Positions 13,727-26,300 of a stretch of DNA of 64,000 nt are shown here, one piece after another. The stretch lies in contig CM037865.1 of assembly GCA_021292105.1 (NCBI GenBank), positions 23,353,928 to 23,417,927 on the forward strand, written 5' to 3'. The stretch is from Anadara kagoshimensis. Lineage: Eukaryota > Mollusca > Bivalvia > Arcoida > Arcidae. Positions within the stretch are counted from its first letter, which is position 1; each line of letters begins with the position of its first letter. The position numbers and the translations under genes were made by a program. Below the pieces are notes generated by a model. It worked only from the letters and a program-made list of their open reading frames with translations. It was not told the origin of the DNA and did not search any database.

Positions 13727-13751
13727 GCGAGAGAGAGAGAGAGAGAGAGAG
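13669..13751 (+). repeat. (GA)n / (GAGC)n compound microsatellite
   Basis: GA array of about 83 bp interrupted by GAGC/CGAG units at 13687 and 13714-13730. Confidence 0.95.
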
Positions 13752-14457
13752 TAAAAGATGTATGTAAATGTAAATGTATAAGAATTTATTTCCTGAAGTT
13801 CATCTGTCTTTATTTTATTAACAATTAACAATGGCAGGTGGTTTAAGACGGTATGTAAGAAAGAAAAAAAAAGAAAGAAAATATGAGACCCTCAACCACC
13901 TGCTCATCACTTATATTTTAGCCAATACACTTTTCGTGAGGAGACAAGTGGAATTCTAAAATTTGAATAAATGTACGTAATATGATAGACACAACAGGTA
14001 AACGAACTCATAAGGTTAATACGGTATATGTTTATAGGTAATAAGGTCTTACTTTTCTTTTCAATGACAGGCATATCGCGAATTTTGAGAATTTCTACTT
14101 TTGTTAGTGTCTGTACTTCAGTATTTTAGTACCTGTCTACTATATACACGCAAGCTTAAATCGTTAGGTATATCCTTTCAATAATTTTTCATTTATTCCT
14201 AACATCTGCCTCGTAAATTAACATAAAAACAGGTAGTTTAAATGAAAATAAGAGAAAATAATAGATATAAAATATAGTATTTTAAGATCTATAAAATAAT
14301 TGATTATCATCATTAATTTAAATAAATGGTGTGAAGTTCATAAAAAACGGGATATCGCAATTTCGTCCTTTTTTACAAAATTTGCTTTATACCGTCAACG
14401 TAACAATAAAAGTTTTTTAAATAACTTATATATAATGAGAGAAATTGCTTCTGCTAT

Positions 14458-14590
14458 TGACGGCGATGACAGTGGCGGTGATTATGATGATGACGACGAC
14501 GACGACGATGATGATGGTGGTGATGATAAAGGCAACGTTGACAATGATGATGATGACGACGATAATGACGATGTCGATGATGAAGGCGAC
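14458..14590 (+). repeat. GAY trinucleotide repeat tract
   Basis: About 130 bp of GAT/GAC triplets broken by GGT and GGC triplets. Read in one plus frame it is an Asp/Gly-rich run; the frame is closed 20 codons later by TAG in AAAAGGTAGCGA, which also looks like a splice donor. It could be an exon for an acidic tail, but a plain trinucleotide expansion is more likely. Confidence 0.75.
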
Positions 14591-14974
14591 CGGGCGGCGT
14601 TGTTGATAAAAAGGTAGCGAAGTGTTTGTGTATGTCATTGTGTCGACAAAAATGTCGATGGGGGAAAGCTTCGTCGCATGTGTTATGTTTGTGTCGACGA
14701 AAACGGTATTTATCGTAGAATGCCGGGTATTGCTTCAAATAAATTTTCAATTTGAACCATATCTTTATGACACGTTCTCCTAAGCTCATCCCCTTCGAAT
14801 CGGATTTCCTTAAAACATATAATCCTATCACGACAATAGATAATTTACCACTGAAATTCATAATTAATAACCAATACCTGGGGTATATACCCCATATGTA
14901 AATATCAACTTCCCGTTGTTGGAAATGTTGTAATTAAAGCGCGAATAATTTGAATTGAATAGAAAACATAATAT

Positions 14975-14998
14975 GCTCTCTCTCTCTCTCTCTCTCTG
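14975..14998 (+). repeat. (CT)n microsatellite
   Basis: About 12 CT units. Confidence 0.95.
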
Positions 14999-15155
14999 GT
15001 ATTACGGTTGTAAAAATGAGGACAATATAGAGATTATTCGTTAACAGGCCACATGTAGACGTTACATTCCGACAATCATGCAGTTATTCGTTATCCTGTT
15101 ATATGCGTGAAGGAATGTTCTCTCGATTCAATAATCCAAAAAAAAAATGTTCGTA

Positions 15156-15217
15156 ATGTTATATACATTTTTTAATGTATTGAATGATATATTTTTGAAA
15201 AAATGGTATATGACATT
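15156..15217. mobile_element. foldback micro-element F2
   Basis: ATGTTATATACATTTTTTAA and TTTGAAAAAATGGTATATGA arms around a short AT loop. Confidence 0.65.
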
Positions 15218-15883
15218 AAAATATTGTATCAAGTGTCCTCTCAATACATGTGAAAGGGTAAATGAATGTCCTCAGATTGTGTAAACGGCGAATATTCTTT
15301 TTCTCTCTCTCTATCTCTGTTTTCTTGCGTTTACGTCATAAATAAGTTTCAACAAAGAATTTCATGTACTGTTTAGAAAAATTGTGCTTTAGTCTGAAAC
15401 TTGAACCAAGTAAAGTTCCCATTCATGCATTTATTAACATTTATTAAAACCATTTAGCTTTATCATAACTGAGATTCCAATCTTTATTGAACTTAATTTT
15501 TTATATTTATTAGGGCATTTAAATTTTGACATGTGCAGTGACAGTGTGCACTTGTAAATAAAAAAGATTGGCAAACACTGGATAAAATAAAAGATAAAAT
15601 AGTGTTGACAAATAGCTTGTTGTTTCTTGTCCTAATCTTTTGTTTTTCTTGATTTTGTGATAGTTTAATTATCTATGTCCTTGTCTGGGAAAAATAACCT
15701 TCAGCCGAGTTCTTACGTACTATTGGGAGAATTTAGGGTTCAGACAGATAGCTTAAAGAGAGAGATGGGAAAGAGAGTCAGGTGTGTGGGTGTGCGTTTA
15801 TAAATTTTGTTGCATTAAAAACAGCACATGATACTTAAGTTAGGGGGCAAAGAAAAGCATGAAAGAGGAGTGATATTAGTTCT

Positions 15884-16003
15884 GGAGAGAGAGAGAGAGA
15901 GAGAGAGAGAGAATCCACATGTGTGTGTGTGTGATTTTCATGTGTCGTTTTTTATTATGATGATGTATTTTGAAAATGGTACATAGAACATAGGGTATGA
16001 GAG

Positions 16004-16044
<41 letters not shown>
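15884..16044 (+). repeat. (GA)n - (GT)n - (GA)n cluster
   Basis: GA at 15884-15912, a short GT run at about 15920-15932, and GA at 15998-16044. They produce the Ser/Leu-rich minus-strand frame at 15876-16118, which is not a gene. Confidence 0.93.
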
Positions 16045-16045
<1 letters not shown>

Positions 16046-16750
16046 AAATCAAAACCGACGCAAGAGTATTAAGATTGAACCGAATGTAAAACAAACATAA
16101 CGCTGATTTACCAGACACTTGAAACTTTTGATAACCATTAATACTTCCATGCGAGTTTTTCTAACTAATTTCAAAGTGACCTCAAACTATAAAATTGCTT
16201 TGTCAGGGATTGGGAAAAACTTACTCTAATACCGGGGATTATACCATTAATCCACTTAGCAGGATTATCGAAACTATCAAACAATCGAGTAAGCACAAAT
16301 ACGCAAACTCTGGTCTATATGATCTTTTGTGGGACTGGATTTAAAAACAACATTTTTGATGCAAAACGGCAGACTAAACAATTTTTCTGCCATCACCGCG
16401 GGTCACTTAGGTGCATTTGAAAAGGATTGGAACATTCAAAAACAGTCCTTGCTGCAATAACAGCAGATCAACGGGTCATAAGGGTGTGCAATAATTAAAA
16501 ATATTTTAATCTCATTTTTAAAATGCGAGATCAACACTCTTGAAGCAATGCTAAACGTTCAACGGTGTATTGGTTCAGGTCAACATAAAAATGAATAAAT
16601 AAATGGATTACATTAATTAATAATTAAACGAACTAATGACGCCTGTGCATTTCGCTTGAATACAGATTGAAGCCTAGCCCTCAATTTCCATAAGAGTGGA
16701 TGAAGAACATGGTGATGTTGCAACTATTCACGGCACGCGATTGTATTACT

Positions 16751-16838
16751 GTCATATACCTTTTTTGTATTTAATCATAAAATACATTCAAAAAATGGTA
16801 TATAACAATATAAATTCAAAAAATGGTATATGACATTA
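16751..16838. mobile_element. foldback micro-element F2 with duplicated right arm
   Basis: GTCATATACCTTTTTTGTAT pairs with ATACATTCAAAAAATGGTAT; the right arm is repeated at 16811-16835 (AAATTCAAAAAATGGTATAT). Confidence 0.68.
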
Positions 16839-18070
16839 CCTCGAAAGAATCGAAATTAGTTGGATAAACGGCCCCGTGTCTTTTATAATGAAATGATTAT
16901 TTTTAAAAACGTGTATTAAGTTAAAATAAAAATGAAAAAGTATTTGTATTTGCTCATTTAGAAAGCTTTGGTATATTCTATAAGCCACAAGTACATGATT
17001 CCAACCAAAATAGCAGTATGGCTACTTCTCTTCAATGTGACAACTCCGGTAGTTTTATAGGCATGAAATTGACACCTTTCTATTGCCGGATATACCTGTA
17101 TGCAGAAAACATGGCGACAAGTGCCGATTGTATATATATTGACTTAGATTCTCGACAAGGAGTTTTGAGTGGAAGTATTTCCGGCCGTCCATCTTCTGTT
17201 GGAGACGCCATTGCGTAAGAAGTTCCGGTCGTTTTCATTGACACCGAGGGGACACGAGGTCTCTAAAATGCCATCTGAGAAAATATTGGTTTATCGGATG
17301 TTTTTGTTTCTGCAATTGCAATGGTCACAGACTTAGATAATTTGTTTATTTACAAGTTGTGTTTTTAGTAATTTTGTCCGATACAACCAGTATCAGCGTT
17401 CATTTTTCAAGCGTTGTCGACGTGCCTGTAGTACAGTAATTCTCGAAGAAGATTACAGACTTCTTTTCATGCTAAAATATTGCTAAATTATACCATTGTT
17501 CACCCGGGTCAACGTTAATGATTAAGGCTTTAGCCTTTGCGAGTAACTGAATTAGGTCGTACTCCTTGACATAAGACTTTACTATTGAAAACAGCAGACG
17601 ATTTTGTCGAGTTTGTTAGAATCAGGCTTAGGGAACGAGCACCACAAGAAGACATTGCTTAAAACACGCATGGGCATCATGTTTTCAAATGCTTCATAAT
17701 CAGTGGTCTTGGTGTCTTGATCTTGTTTCGTCTTATTTGTTTTCCTTTGTGTGTTGCTGCACGTTATTGGTTGGTTTGTTTTGGCACTGTTCATCGTTCC
17801 AGCATAATGGCCGATGACGTTCTTTTCGACTTATTAATAATAATTTTGCAATCTTGACATGTGCTAATTTTTATGTACATGACGGTCTTGATCGCACACC
17901 ATCGGATCTGTATGTTACAATTTGTCCTCAAAAATTACAATCAACTACAGAAGTGGACCATTGATATCGTATATAGGAGTCAGAAATGCCAAACGATGCT
18001 TACAAACTCCTTCTCTTCATTCGTCCCATCAGGAATTATTTCACATAACTCTATACGACTATTGTTAACG

Positions 18071-18260
18071 AATACTTCTTTGAGCGCCATCGGGTCGATT
18101 TCACACGCTCCTTTACAATTGTAAGCGGACTACTTCTTTGAGCGTTTCTGCCTTGCCCCATTCGGTTGTACATTTTACTTGGCCCTGTACGTCCATTGCT
18201 AGCATACTACTTTCTTGGAGCATGTTTTGTGTTATTCTATCCGGTTGTACATTTCACTTA
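18071..18260 (+). repeat. diverged tandem units
   Basis: Three units with TACTTCTTTGAGCG (third: TACTTTCTTGGAGC) and then CGGTTGTACATTTYACTT in the last two. Spacing 58-78 bp. Confidence 0.5.
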
Positions 18261-20429
18261 ATTCTATTAGGTAAACTAGTAATATTTTAATACTTCTTGG
18301 ACTGTCTGTAGTTTCTTATCGCAATTTGTTCAGAAAAACAATATTTGCACTAACAATACAGTTCTATTTGCAATGCTAATTGCTTGCCATGAAATACACT
18401 TTGGTACATTGCTTTCATAGTTACTGACTAGATGAACATCTCCAATAAAAGCAGACATGATACCTTAAGGTACCAATAGGCTGTGGTTCGGGTTTGTCCA
18501 TCATTTTCCAGAACCTTAATCATTTTAATGCATTTTCTATTTACAATGAAGAATTCAGTTATCAAACAGATTAACGTCTCCAGATGTAGATAAAGCACTA
18601 TTGTCTGATTCACCAAACATATTCAGAACCTTGAAGTTTCTAACAATGCATTTTTAATTGCTTGTTAAGATATCATTTATAGGGGTTATACCTGAAGTCT
18701 TTAAGACTAAATAAGAACTAAATCAATTTTTTTATTTCAATTTTTTATTTTTTTCTCTGACTGTATTTTTATATACAGAAACAGAGTTGTAAAAAACCAA
18801 TTTTATTCATTAACTGTTAAACACAGCAAAACTGCTGAAACACATTGGTCCCTTTGACAAATAAACCACCTGCTATTATTCCAAGTTTATAAAAATTCCC
18901 ATAGAGCAATCAATCTTAGGCATTTCATAAAAATTTCATTTCAATTGTTTCAACTTTGTCAATTTTATTCAAAAATGGAATGTTTCTGTATAATTCAGGA
19001 AATTGGTTTGAATTCTCACAAGAACAGTCATATAATGAGATAATTGAAATATATTTTAGGAGCAATTAATAAATTTGGAAAGTATAAAGGCTTTAATTTT
19101 GTGGCAAATTGAGAAATAATTTTTTAAATAGAAAAAAAGATGGTTTTAAAAACTTGGAACAATAGCAAGTGATTTACAACAACACTTCATAACAAACATC
19201 AGAAATCAACGTTACTATGGAAACGTGAACAATAGAATCATCAGAACACATAAAAAACAAATCTATTCAAACTTGCGCATTTCATCCATCTGGGTTTTGA
19301 TACAAAAATCAATCAGAAAAAAAATTCAAGTAAAAAAAATCATTTTCACAGTCATCCATGCATACTACTAGTGTACAACATTACATGAGTATATGTACAC
19401 ACAATTTGGTTACTATGACGACCAATAAATAAAAACTCGCTCATCTCGAAAAAATCTTACTTTGCGAAAAATTGCAACAACTATAAAAGTGTATGTTGCA
19501 AAAAACGAAAAATAATTAAAAATACACGGACAATTACAGAAAAATCTGTATGCATATGTAAATATATGCGGTTGAATCTAGCTCAATTATAAGTTCCGGT
19601 TTATCACATATATTGCTGAGCTAGAATAACCTGCATAAAGTTTGGCCGTCGTCATTCTTACAATCATTGCTATTTTAATTCATTAAATAAAATAAAAATA
19701 ATAATTAAAAAAACGCTTGGCATACCCGCAAGTTCATGGAACCAATCAAACTCCTCCTATTTAAATCGCCATTTAAAAGCATTATTAAATTAATAATAAT
19801 AATAATTAAGTTTAATCAATTCACATCTCATTATCATCATCCCATGAACCCATTCTTCTTTCACTTATAAAAATTGACGACATTCAAACAGGCAATCGAT
19901 GTTGCCTTGAAACATCTCAGAACTATCACAGATCGTTAAAATTTAGTATACTTTGAAAGACTTGATACATTTCTTCTATTTCGACTCGGTACCTACAAAT
20001 TGCTTGAATAATCACCCATCGCTATAACAATACTGCCCTGAAATTGTTATATAAAGACAAAAAAATTACAAATAAGCTGTACAAGACAATGCACATTTAA
20101 TTACAGACCAGTTTCCCCTCTTTAAACGCATTTCATACAGCACTGTATTGCCTATGGGAACAAAACTTGCCCCAAACTGCCCTATAAAGTCAAAGACTGG
20201 GAAATGGTTCTCTCTGAAGTGGTGACATCTTGACGCACCACAGTTAAACAAATAAAAAAAAAAAAAAAATACAACTTCACAATTTAAATTTTTTTACAAT
20301 CTTTTTGGATAAAAAAAAAACCTGACTACAACAAAAGCTTGGAAACAGGGAAAAAAAATAATTAAAAACTTACAGTACACTTTATACACAAAGCTAAGAT
20401 TAATAATAAGCCTTATTTTCACAATTTAC

Positions 20430-20458
<29 letters not shown>
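20430..20458 (+). repeat. poly(A) run
   Basis: Uninterrupted A tract of about 29 bases on the plus strand, which is poly(T) in the cyclin D sense. It therefore does not mark a cyclin D poly(A) tail. Confidence 0.9.
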
Positions 20459-20463
<5 letters not shown>

Positions 20464-20978
20464 GTATTTCTCAAGCAGGATAAGAGGTAGGTACACACAT
20501 AGCTTATAATCTATATTCTCGCTTTTAAGAGGTTAAAGATAATTCGGGAGGTAGAAAAAAATTACAGAAAATGTCCTTTGACGCAGCGGCTTGTAGCGTA
20601 ACCATTTGGCTCCAGTTTCAGCGCCATCCAGACCCTTTTAAAATGCCAATTTTATTTCTTCTTTTGTCCCTTTTGTTATTATTGGCGAAAACTTAAAAGG
20701 ATCTTTTGTGGATTTTTGTTCATATCATTTATAGCAATATATATATATTTGCTTGCATTGTTTTGGGATCTTAACAACTCTTATAAGTTGTATGTATGCT
20801 GGACAAATGCGAAAAAAGGAATAAATAAATTTATATAAATTAAAGTTAAAATGCATGGCTATTCAACTTTGTTGAAAAAACAACTTTAAAATTAATTTAA
20901 ATATTTGAACACATTTTTTGCATATTTGTAATGCTTAAATAGTGATGAAATACGTGTGACAACATTTATTACAAGAAA

Positions 20979-21038
20979 ATGGTCCCTAAAAGGGTTAATG
21001 GTCCCTAGAAAGGGTTAAATGGTCCCTAGAGAGGGTTA
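20979..21038 (+). repeat. three tandem 20-21 bp units in the cyclin D 3' region
   Basis: Three head-to-tail copies of AATGGTCCCTAGAAAGGGTT with small changes. The half-sites GGTCCCT and AGGGTT could pair in RNA. Confidence 0.7.
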
Positions 21039-21806
21039 TAGATCTTTTTCAATGTCAGATCTACAAACCAAACTTCAATGTTTTAATGAAAACATCATGT
21101 TTTGTCTTAAATTGAAACTTTGTTCCATCATGAGTTTTGTTTTTCAATAAATAGCACTATTTAACTCTAAAAAATACCTGCAAAAAGTGCAGGAAGTCGC
21201 TAATGAATGAAACGATGAATTAATAATAAAAAAATAATAATAACAAAATAGTAATAATAATGATAAAAACCTAAATCGATGTTCCAAAATGTCTTGATTT
21301 TATCATATCAAAATATAAAATCTAATTACCTTTTTTGAGAATTTTTGCATGATTTTCTATTTCCTATTTTAATTTCATCATTAATTTCATTTTTTAAGAT
21401 AAAACAAAATTTGATCAAATTTTTGTGTCTTTTCTTATAAAGTATAAAAAGAAGTGAAAATTTTCAATGATGATATTTACAATAAAAAAATAACCCATCA
21501 TATAAGTAACAGGCCTAGGCAGTAACAATTTATATATATATCTCAGTCAACAACTAATCAATAACAAACTGGCCCTTTGAGATATCAGAAATTTTAAGGC
21601 CAGCGTTTCAATGCGAATTTCATTCCACCAAGTTACACCAGAAAATAAAAAAAGTTTATCATTAAATATCTTATATCACAATTTATATTTGAACACATCA
21701 ACTCCGATGTAAAAAGGTGGACTGGAAGTCTGACACAGTCTCATCATCACCATTATTACAAGATCTTTGAACAGTTCAGTCACATGACACACCATTCTCT
21801 AAACAA

Positions 21807-21910
21807 AAGTCACATAATTCCATCATTCTCATTAGTTGTTGTACATTTCACAGAAGTCACATGATATCAATGTCATCCTTCTCATTGGTTGTTGTACATT
21901 TCACTGATGA
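21807..21910 (+). repeat. two diverged tandem units in the cyclin D 3' region
   Basis: Two units of about 46-55 bp share AAGTCACAT, then TTCTCATTRGTTGTTGTAC and ATTTCAC. A third partial match (TCATCCTCATTGGTT) follows. Confidence 0.6.
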
Positions 21911-22718
21911 AAGTCATCCTCATTGGTTCTAACATCACAACTGATAATTCTGTTTCATAAAACACATGGCATCCAATGTTCTGGTATACCAAAGGGTCAT
22001 CAACTCAATATATATATATTATATATAATATAAAAACATTATAATAAAACATTTTGTATTTTTTTTTCAAGTTTAAATGCAGATTTCTTGGCAGCTTATG
22101 GAATTGTCAATTTTTAACTTAAAGTGTGATATACGCTTTTCTTTCAAATTTTGAGCTAATAGAATTTTTTAGTTTTGCATTATTTTTTGTCATTTTTGTT
22201 TTTCATTTCTTTTTTTGATTTTATTCATTTTTTTTATTTTCATTTTTTCTTTTCTAGTTTTTCTTCATGCACGTTTTTCATGCACAATTTTTTTTTTAAT
22301 TTTTCTTCTTTTTTATCATTCATTTCATTTTATTTTCTGTCTTTTTCATAATTTTTGAAATTTCTATCTAAATAAGGTTATACTGTCATAGCATCTACAA
22401 CAATGTACAAACTTAAGGTATTTGTAAAGAAAAGCTTATATCGCACATTTATGCTCGAGAAAAATGAAAAATGCAATTCAACTTGATTGAATAACAAAAA
22501 AATCATAAATTTCATTTGATAAAAACAAAAAACGTTAAAAAACTTTGTCAAAATTGAAGAAAAAAAAAATCTTTCATGAAAATGAAATAATTTTGAATTT
22601 TATGCAATATTGCCATCCTAAAGAAGCATCGCTTTTTCAAATTTTGGTGAATATCTTTTTTATTTTGATTTAACATTTCTCATTTTTCTCGAAGAAACAA
22701 AAAAATAATTATTTTTTG

Positions 22719-22895
22719 TTAGAAAACAATGTCCTGAACATCTGTTGGTGTGGTTGGTTGACCCTGGCCCTCGTTGTGATAATTATGATATTGGTGGTCC
22801 ATTTTTGTGGTGGTGTCGTCCGAAGACTGTGTCAGATGGGATAAATTTGAAACTAAAGTCTGCTCAATTTGTTCTTGACATGACCTCAAACAATC
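22719..22895 (-). CDS. ccnd: cyclin D coding exon 5 and stop
   Basis: Acceptor ATTTCAG, then [11 protein letters not shown] (a D-cyclin hallmark at this exon start), 58 codons and a TAA stop. The tail is short and polar, rich in His, Asn, Gln and Thr, and lacks the Glu run of human D1. The TTPTDV motif keeps the Thr-Pro site whose phosphorylation triggers nuclear export and degradation in vertebrates. Confidence 0.94.
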   Translation of the reverse strand, partial: DCLRSCQEQIEQTLVSNLSHLTQSSDDTTTKMDHQYHNYHNEGQGQPTTPTDVQDIVF

Positions 22896-23333
22896 CTGAA
22901 ATAAAATAATAAATAAATAAATAAATAAGCAGTTCGAAAACCCACTTATTGTCTTATTAACTAGCCGTTATATACAGTGTAATATTTTGGAATTTTAACA
23001 AGTTATCACACCCCCCTATATTTATTACACCCTATTACATCAAATCTCGCCATGAACTGTTACTAGAGTATAAACAAGTTGTTATGTAGTGGTCAAACTC
23101 ACTCAAAATCACATAATGCTTCCCCAAGTGTCCAGACCTTGTTAATTAGAGTGACCATTGTTGTTGACCCTTGTCCAAAGCTGTTACCCAAAATTATGTG
23201 ATAATAAACAAATTAAATTATGGACAAACACTCAAGTTCTTGAACCCCCATTGAAGAGACGGAAAATTTGGGAATGATATGGCAATAATTGGGAAAATCT
23301 GTTGACACTATGACCTGTTTATACCCCCTGTAA

Positions 23334-23374
<41 letters not shown>

Positions 23375-26300
23375 TTAAATGGAAAGAAAGGAATGAAAAA
23401 TGAAAAGTTAAGAGAGAGAGAGAGAGAGAGAGAGAAACTTACCACATCAATATTTGTGATTTGGTGAAGTTTATGAAGTAACTTGTGATTAGATATTGGT
23501 TGTAAAAGGCCTTTTGCCGCAGCCCCTATGCTACCAGCTGCAATCATTGATGGTGGATACATCATGAATTTGCAATCTGAAAAGACAAAATTAAAATCAA
23601 CATTATCAACATATTCTTGACAGAGCTTTAAAAGATGGCCACATTTCGTGCATTGCAACCTGTGTACCTGTTAACATTTAAATTCTTAATCCTACGGATG
23701 GAATTTAACCCAAAAATTCTTTACGTTTAATTTAATCAACAAGGTTAAATGAATTCATCAACTATAAATAAAGCTGTGTGCTGGTTTAATAAAAGGATGA
23801 GCCCCGCCGCATACATAGAAAGAAAATATATATCCCCGATATCTAGGTCACTTACACGATAAAAAATTATCATCATTATTTAGCTCCCACGCACTGAGGG
23901 TTTTACTTGTTTTAACGTTGACGAATTAAACATTGCGTAATTTTGATCCGATTTTAAGCTTTTCGTTTATAAGAAATAAATCCGTTTTAAATCTCAGATT
24001 TTGCCACTTTTACTCGAAAATAGTTTTATTGTAATCATTTGATAAAAAAATGACAAGTTACTGACTACTTAAGATTTCGACTGGCCACCAACACACATGA
24101 CATAAATTTGCACCGTCAGCAATTTAAGACGGATTACGGCTAACATTTATTATATATCATCAAATGACCCCTCTAAACAATAAATGACCCTTGAGGTAAT
24201 CTCAATTTCCTGTCGACTTGGTCATTATCACAGTGACCAATGCCTCCGGTCCAAACACCCCATCATGTATTATTTTAAAGTTGTCAATAAAACATACGTA
24301 ATTTTTGGTCATAAAACGCACCTATTTCAATGGGCGATTAATAATAAAACGGCAAAACTAATTATTTTTGGAAATTTTGATAATTAAAATTCGTGAATAA
24401 TTAATTTTTCATAAAATCCTTTGTTTAAATTTGTGAGAGAAAAAACGCGAGATGAAATATTTCAATTTAAAAATAGAGAAAACTTAAATATATCCCGAAG
24501 TATTCCATTATGTATACCATTCAAATATTCCATGACCTATATTTATAATATGAAAAGAAAATTGTGACCCCGTTTCTAGCATTATAGATATTTGCACAAG
24601 TAATCAAACAGCATTTTATCCTCTTAAAGAACTCGACAGGAAATTGTCAAACTAACAGCTGATCTTGTTTAAAAGTTTAGCTGACAGATAAGATCAACGA
24701 TTTATAGTAACGCGTGTAATTATGAAGCAACACCTCCCGTCCCCATGCACCTGTTTGCAAATGAACCTCCGCCAGGTAGGTTTTTTACCTGTATATTTAG
24801 ACAGTCGACACGTGCCGATGTATTCAAACTATCACAACGGGGGCAGCTTCATTTTGCCCTTTCATCCGAACTATCTTTAAAAATAATTAAAGAGCGGTTG
24901 TTTAAATTGAGGAAGCTTCTTAGTGGATAAAATTTTCAGACGCACACCTTTCTGCATGAACAAATTCATTTCAAATTAAAAATCGTGACCAGGTAGATGC
25001 GAATTTTTAATAGGTACAACTGTACATATGTATAGAATATACAGCTTTTTAAAAGTTTTTAAATTAATGATGTCAGAATTCGATTGAGAAAAGCCGCTAA
25101 ACGTGGGATGAGCCGAGATTACAGGTTTGCTTCAATTACGCAACATTGCTATTAAAACATTTTTGTCTAGACAAGGGGGAGATCACCCGTGTCACCTTGT
25201 CCCATATCTATCGATCGATTTAAATAAACTACATGCATTTTACAAACACTGAAACAGATTATAACTAATGATTGACAAGCATCATATTTCAATTTTAAAA
25301 AATTATCAATGGAAACTTTTAAAAGGCGGAGCATCACTTTGTCACGTGCAGTGTATCAATTTTTTATGAATGAAACTGCCTCCATTCCTCCGCTTGATGA
25401 TGATAATTGACACAAGTGCATAGTACAAATTGTAACACGACACCAAACAATGATATGACCATCGAAGTTGTACACTATTAATAAACATTTAAAACTTCCC
25501 CCTTGGTGTTCATTCTAGGATTTTTCAGAGGGAACCATTTTTCAAAAACATTTCTTTACAACACGTAATATCATTATTTTTTTTTTTTTTTTTACATGAA
25601 TACGAACCAACTAAAGCCTTAACAATGGGGGTCACTTGGCAGAATAAGAGATCAATGGTCCTATAGACCCTCCTAGAATGAACACAATACTTGACAATAT
25701 GCGTTGATGTATGTCCGAACGTCCGTCCGTTTGTCCGATGATTGATAAGATCATATCTTAAGTGTCCGACCGTACGTCTGTGTGTCCGATAAATTTATAA
25801 ACATTTTCTTACCAGTTGAACACAATGCAATAAAAGTTTGTGCGTGTTTCTTTATAACATCACATTTCTCTTTGTCCATTGATAAACGACACAAAATTTG
25901 TTCTAAAAAGTCGTGAGGTGTAATAGCAGAAATGTCCCATTTTAATTTGTTTAACACTAATAACTCCATATCCTACAAGAGAGAAAAAATAAATAATTTA
26001 TTAAAAATTAATTTCATCAAAGGTTGGTTTTACCTGCAATTCATAATCCTTAAAATCAAAACGGTATACATGTATATCTAAAAGTTCTTTATCACCATCC
26101 TCATCCCAGTGACACCCCCCCCCCCACCACCACCATATAGGTAATGGAAAATTTAGTCAAATCTCATAGGAATTTATCTTAAATATTAATTCCACATTAT
26201 TTCAGATTGTCAAGAATTTAGCCAAAACTGATACAAAATAGCAAATTTGATAAAATTTTAATATAGCAGATCATTTTTACTAGGGTTATAGAAATGACCA

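Larger units (their letters stand above)
14862..18070. other. non-coding stretch with microsatellites and F2 elements
   Basis: Apart from GA/CT runs and two F2 foldbacks, only short ORFs without recognisable similarity. Confidence 0.55.
18720..22718 (-). other. AT-rich probable 3' UTR / 3' flank of cyclin D
   Basis: About 4 kb directly after the stop codon with long A and T runs, no substantial ORF and none of the SINE or TIR families of the window. Candidate AATAAA signals (minus strand) occur at 22663-22658, only about 56 bp after the stop, and again near 22225, 20655, 18965, 18805 and 18735. Short or long 3' UTR isoforms are therefore possible. Long, AU-rich 3' UTRs are typical of D-cyclin mRNAs. 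The true end cannot be fixed from sequence. Confidence 0.35.

Noticed and set aside
14454-14861. 135-codon minus-strand ORF with His/Arg run
   Set aside because: The His/Arg-rich end is the antisense of the GAY repeat; the remainder shows no family motif.
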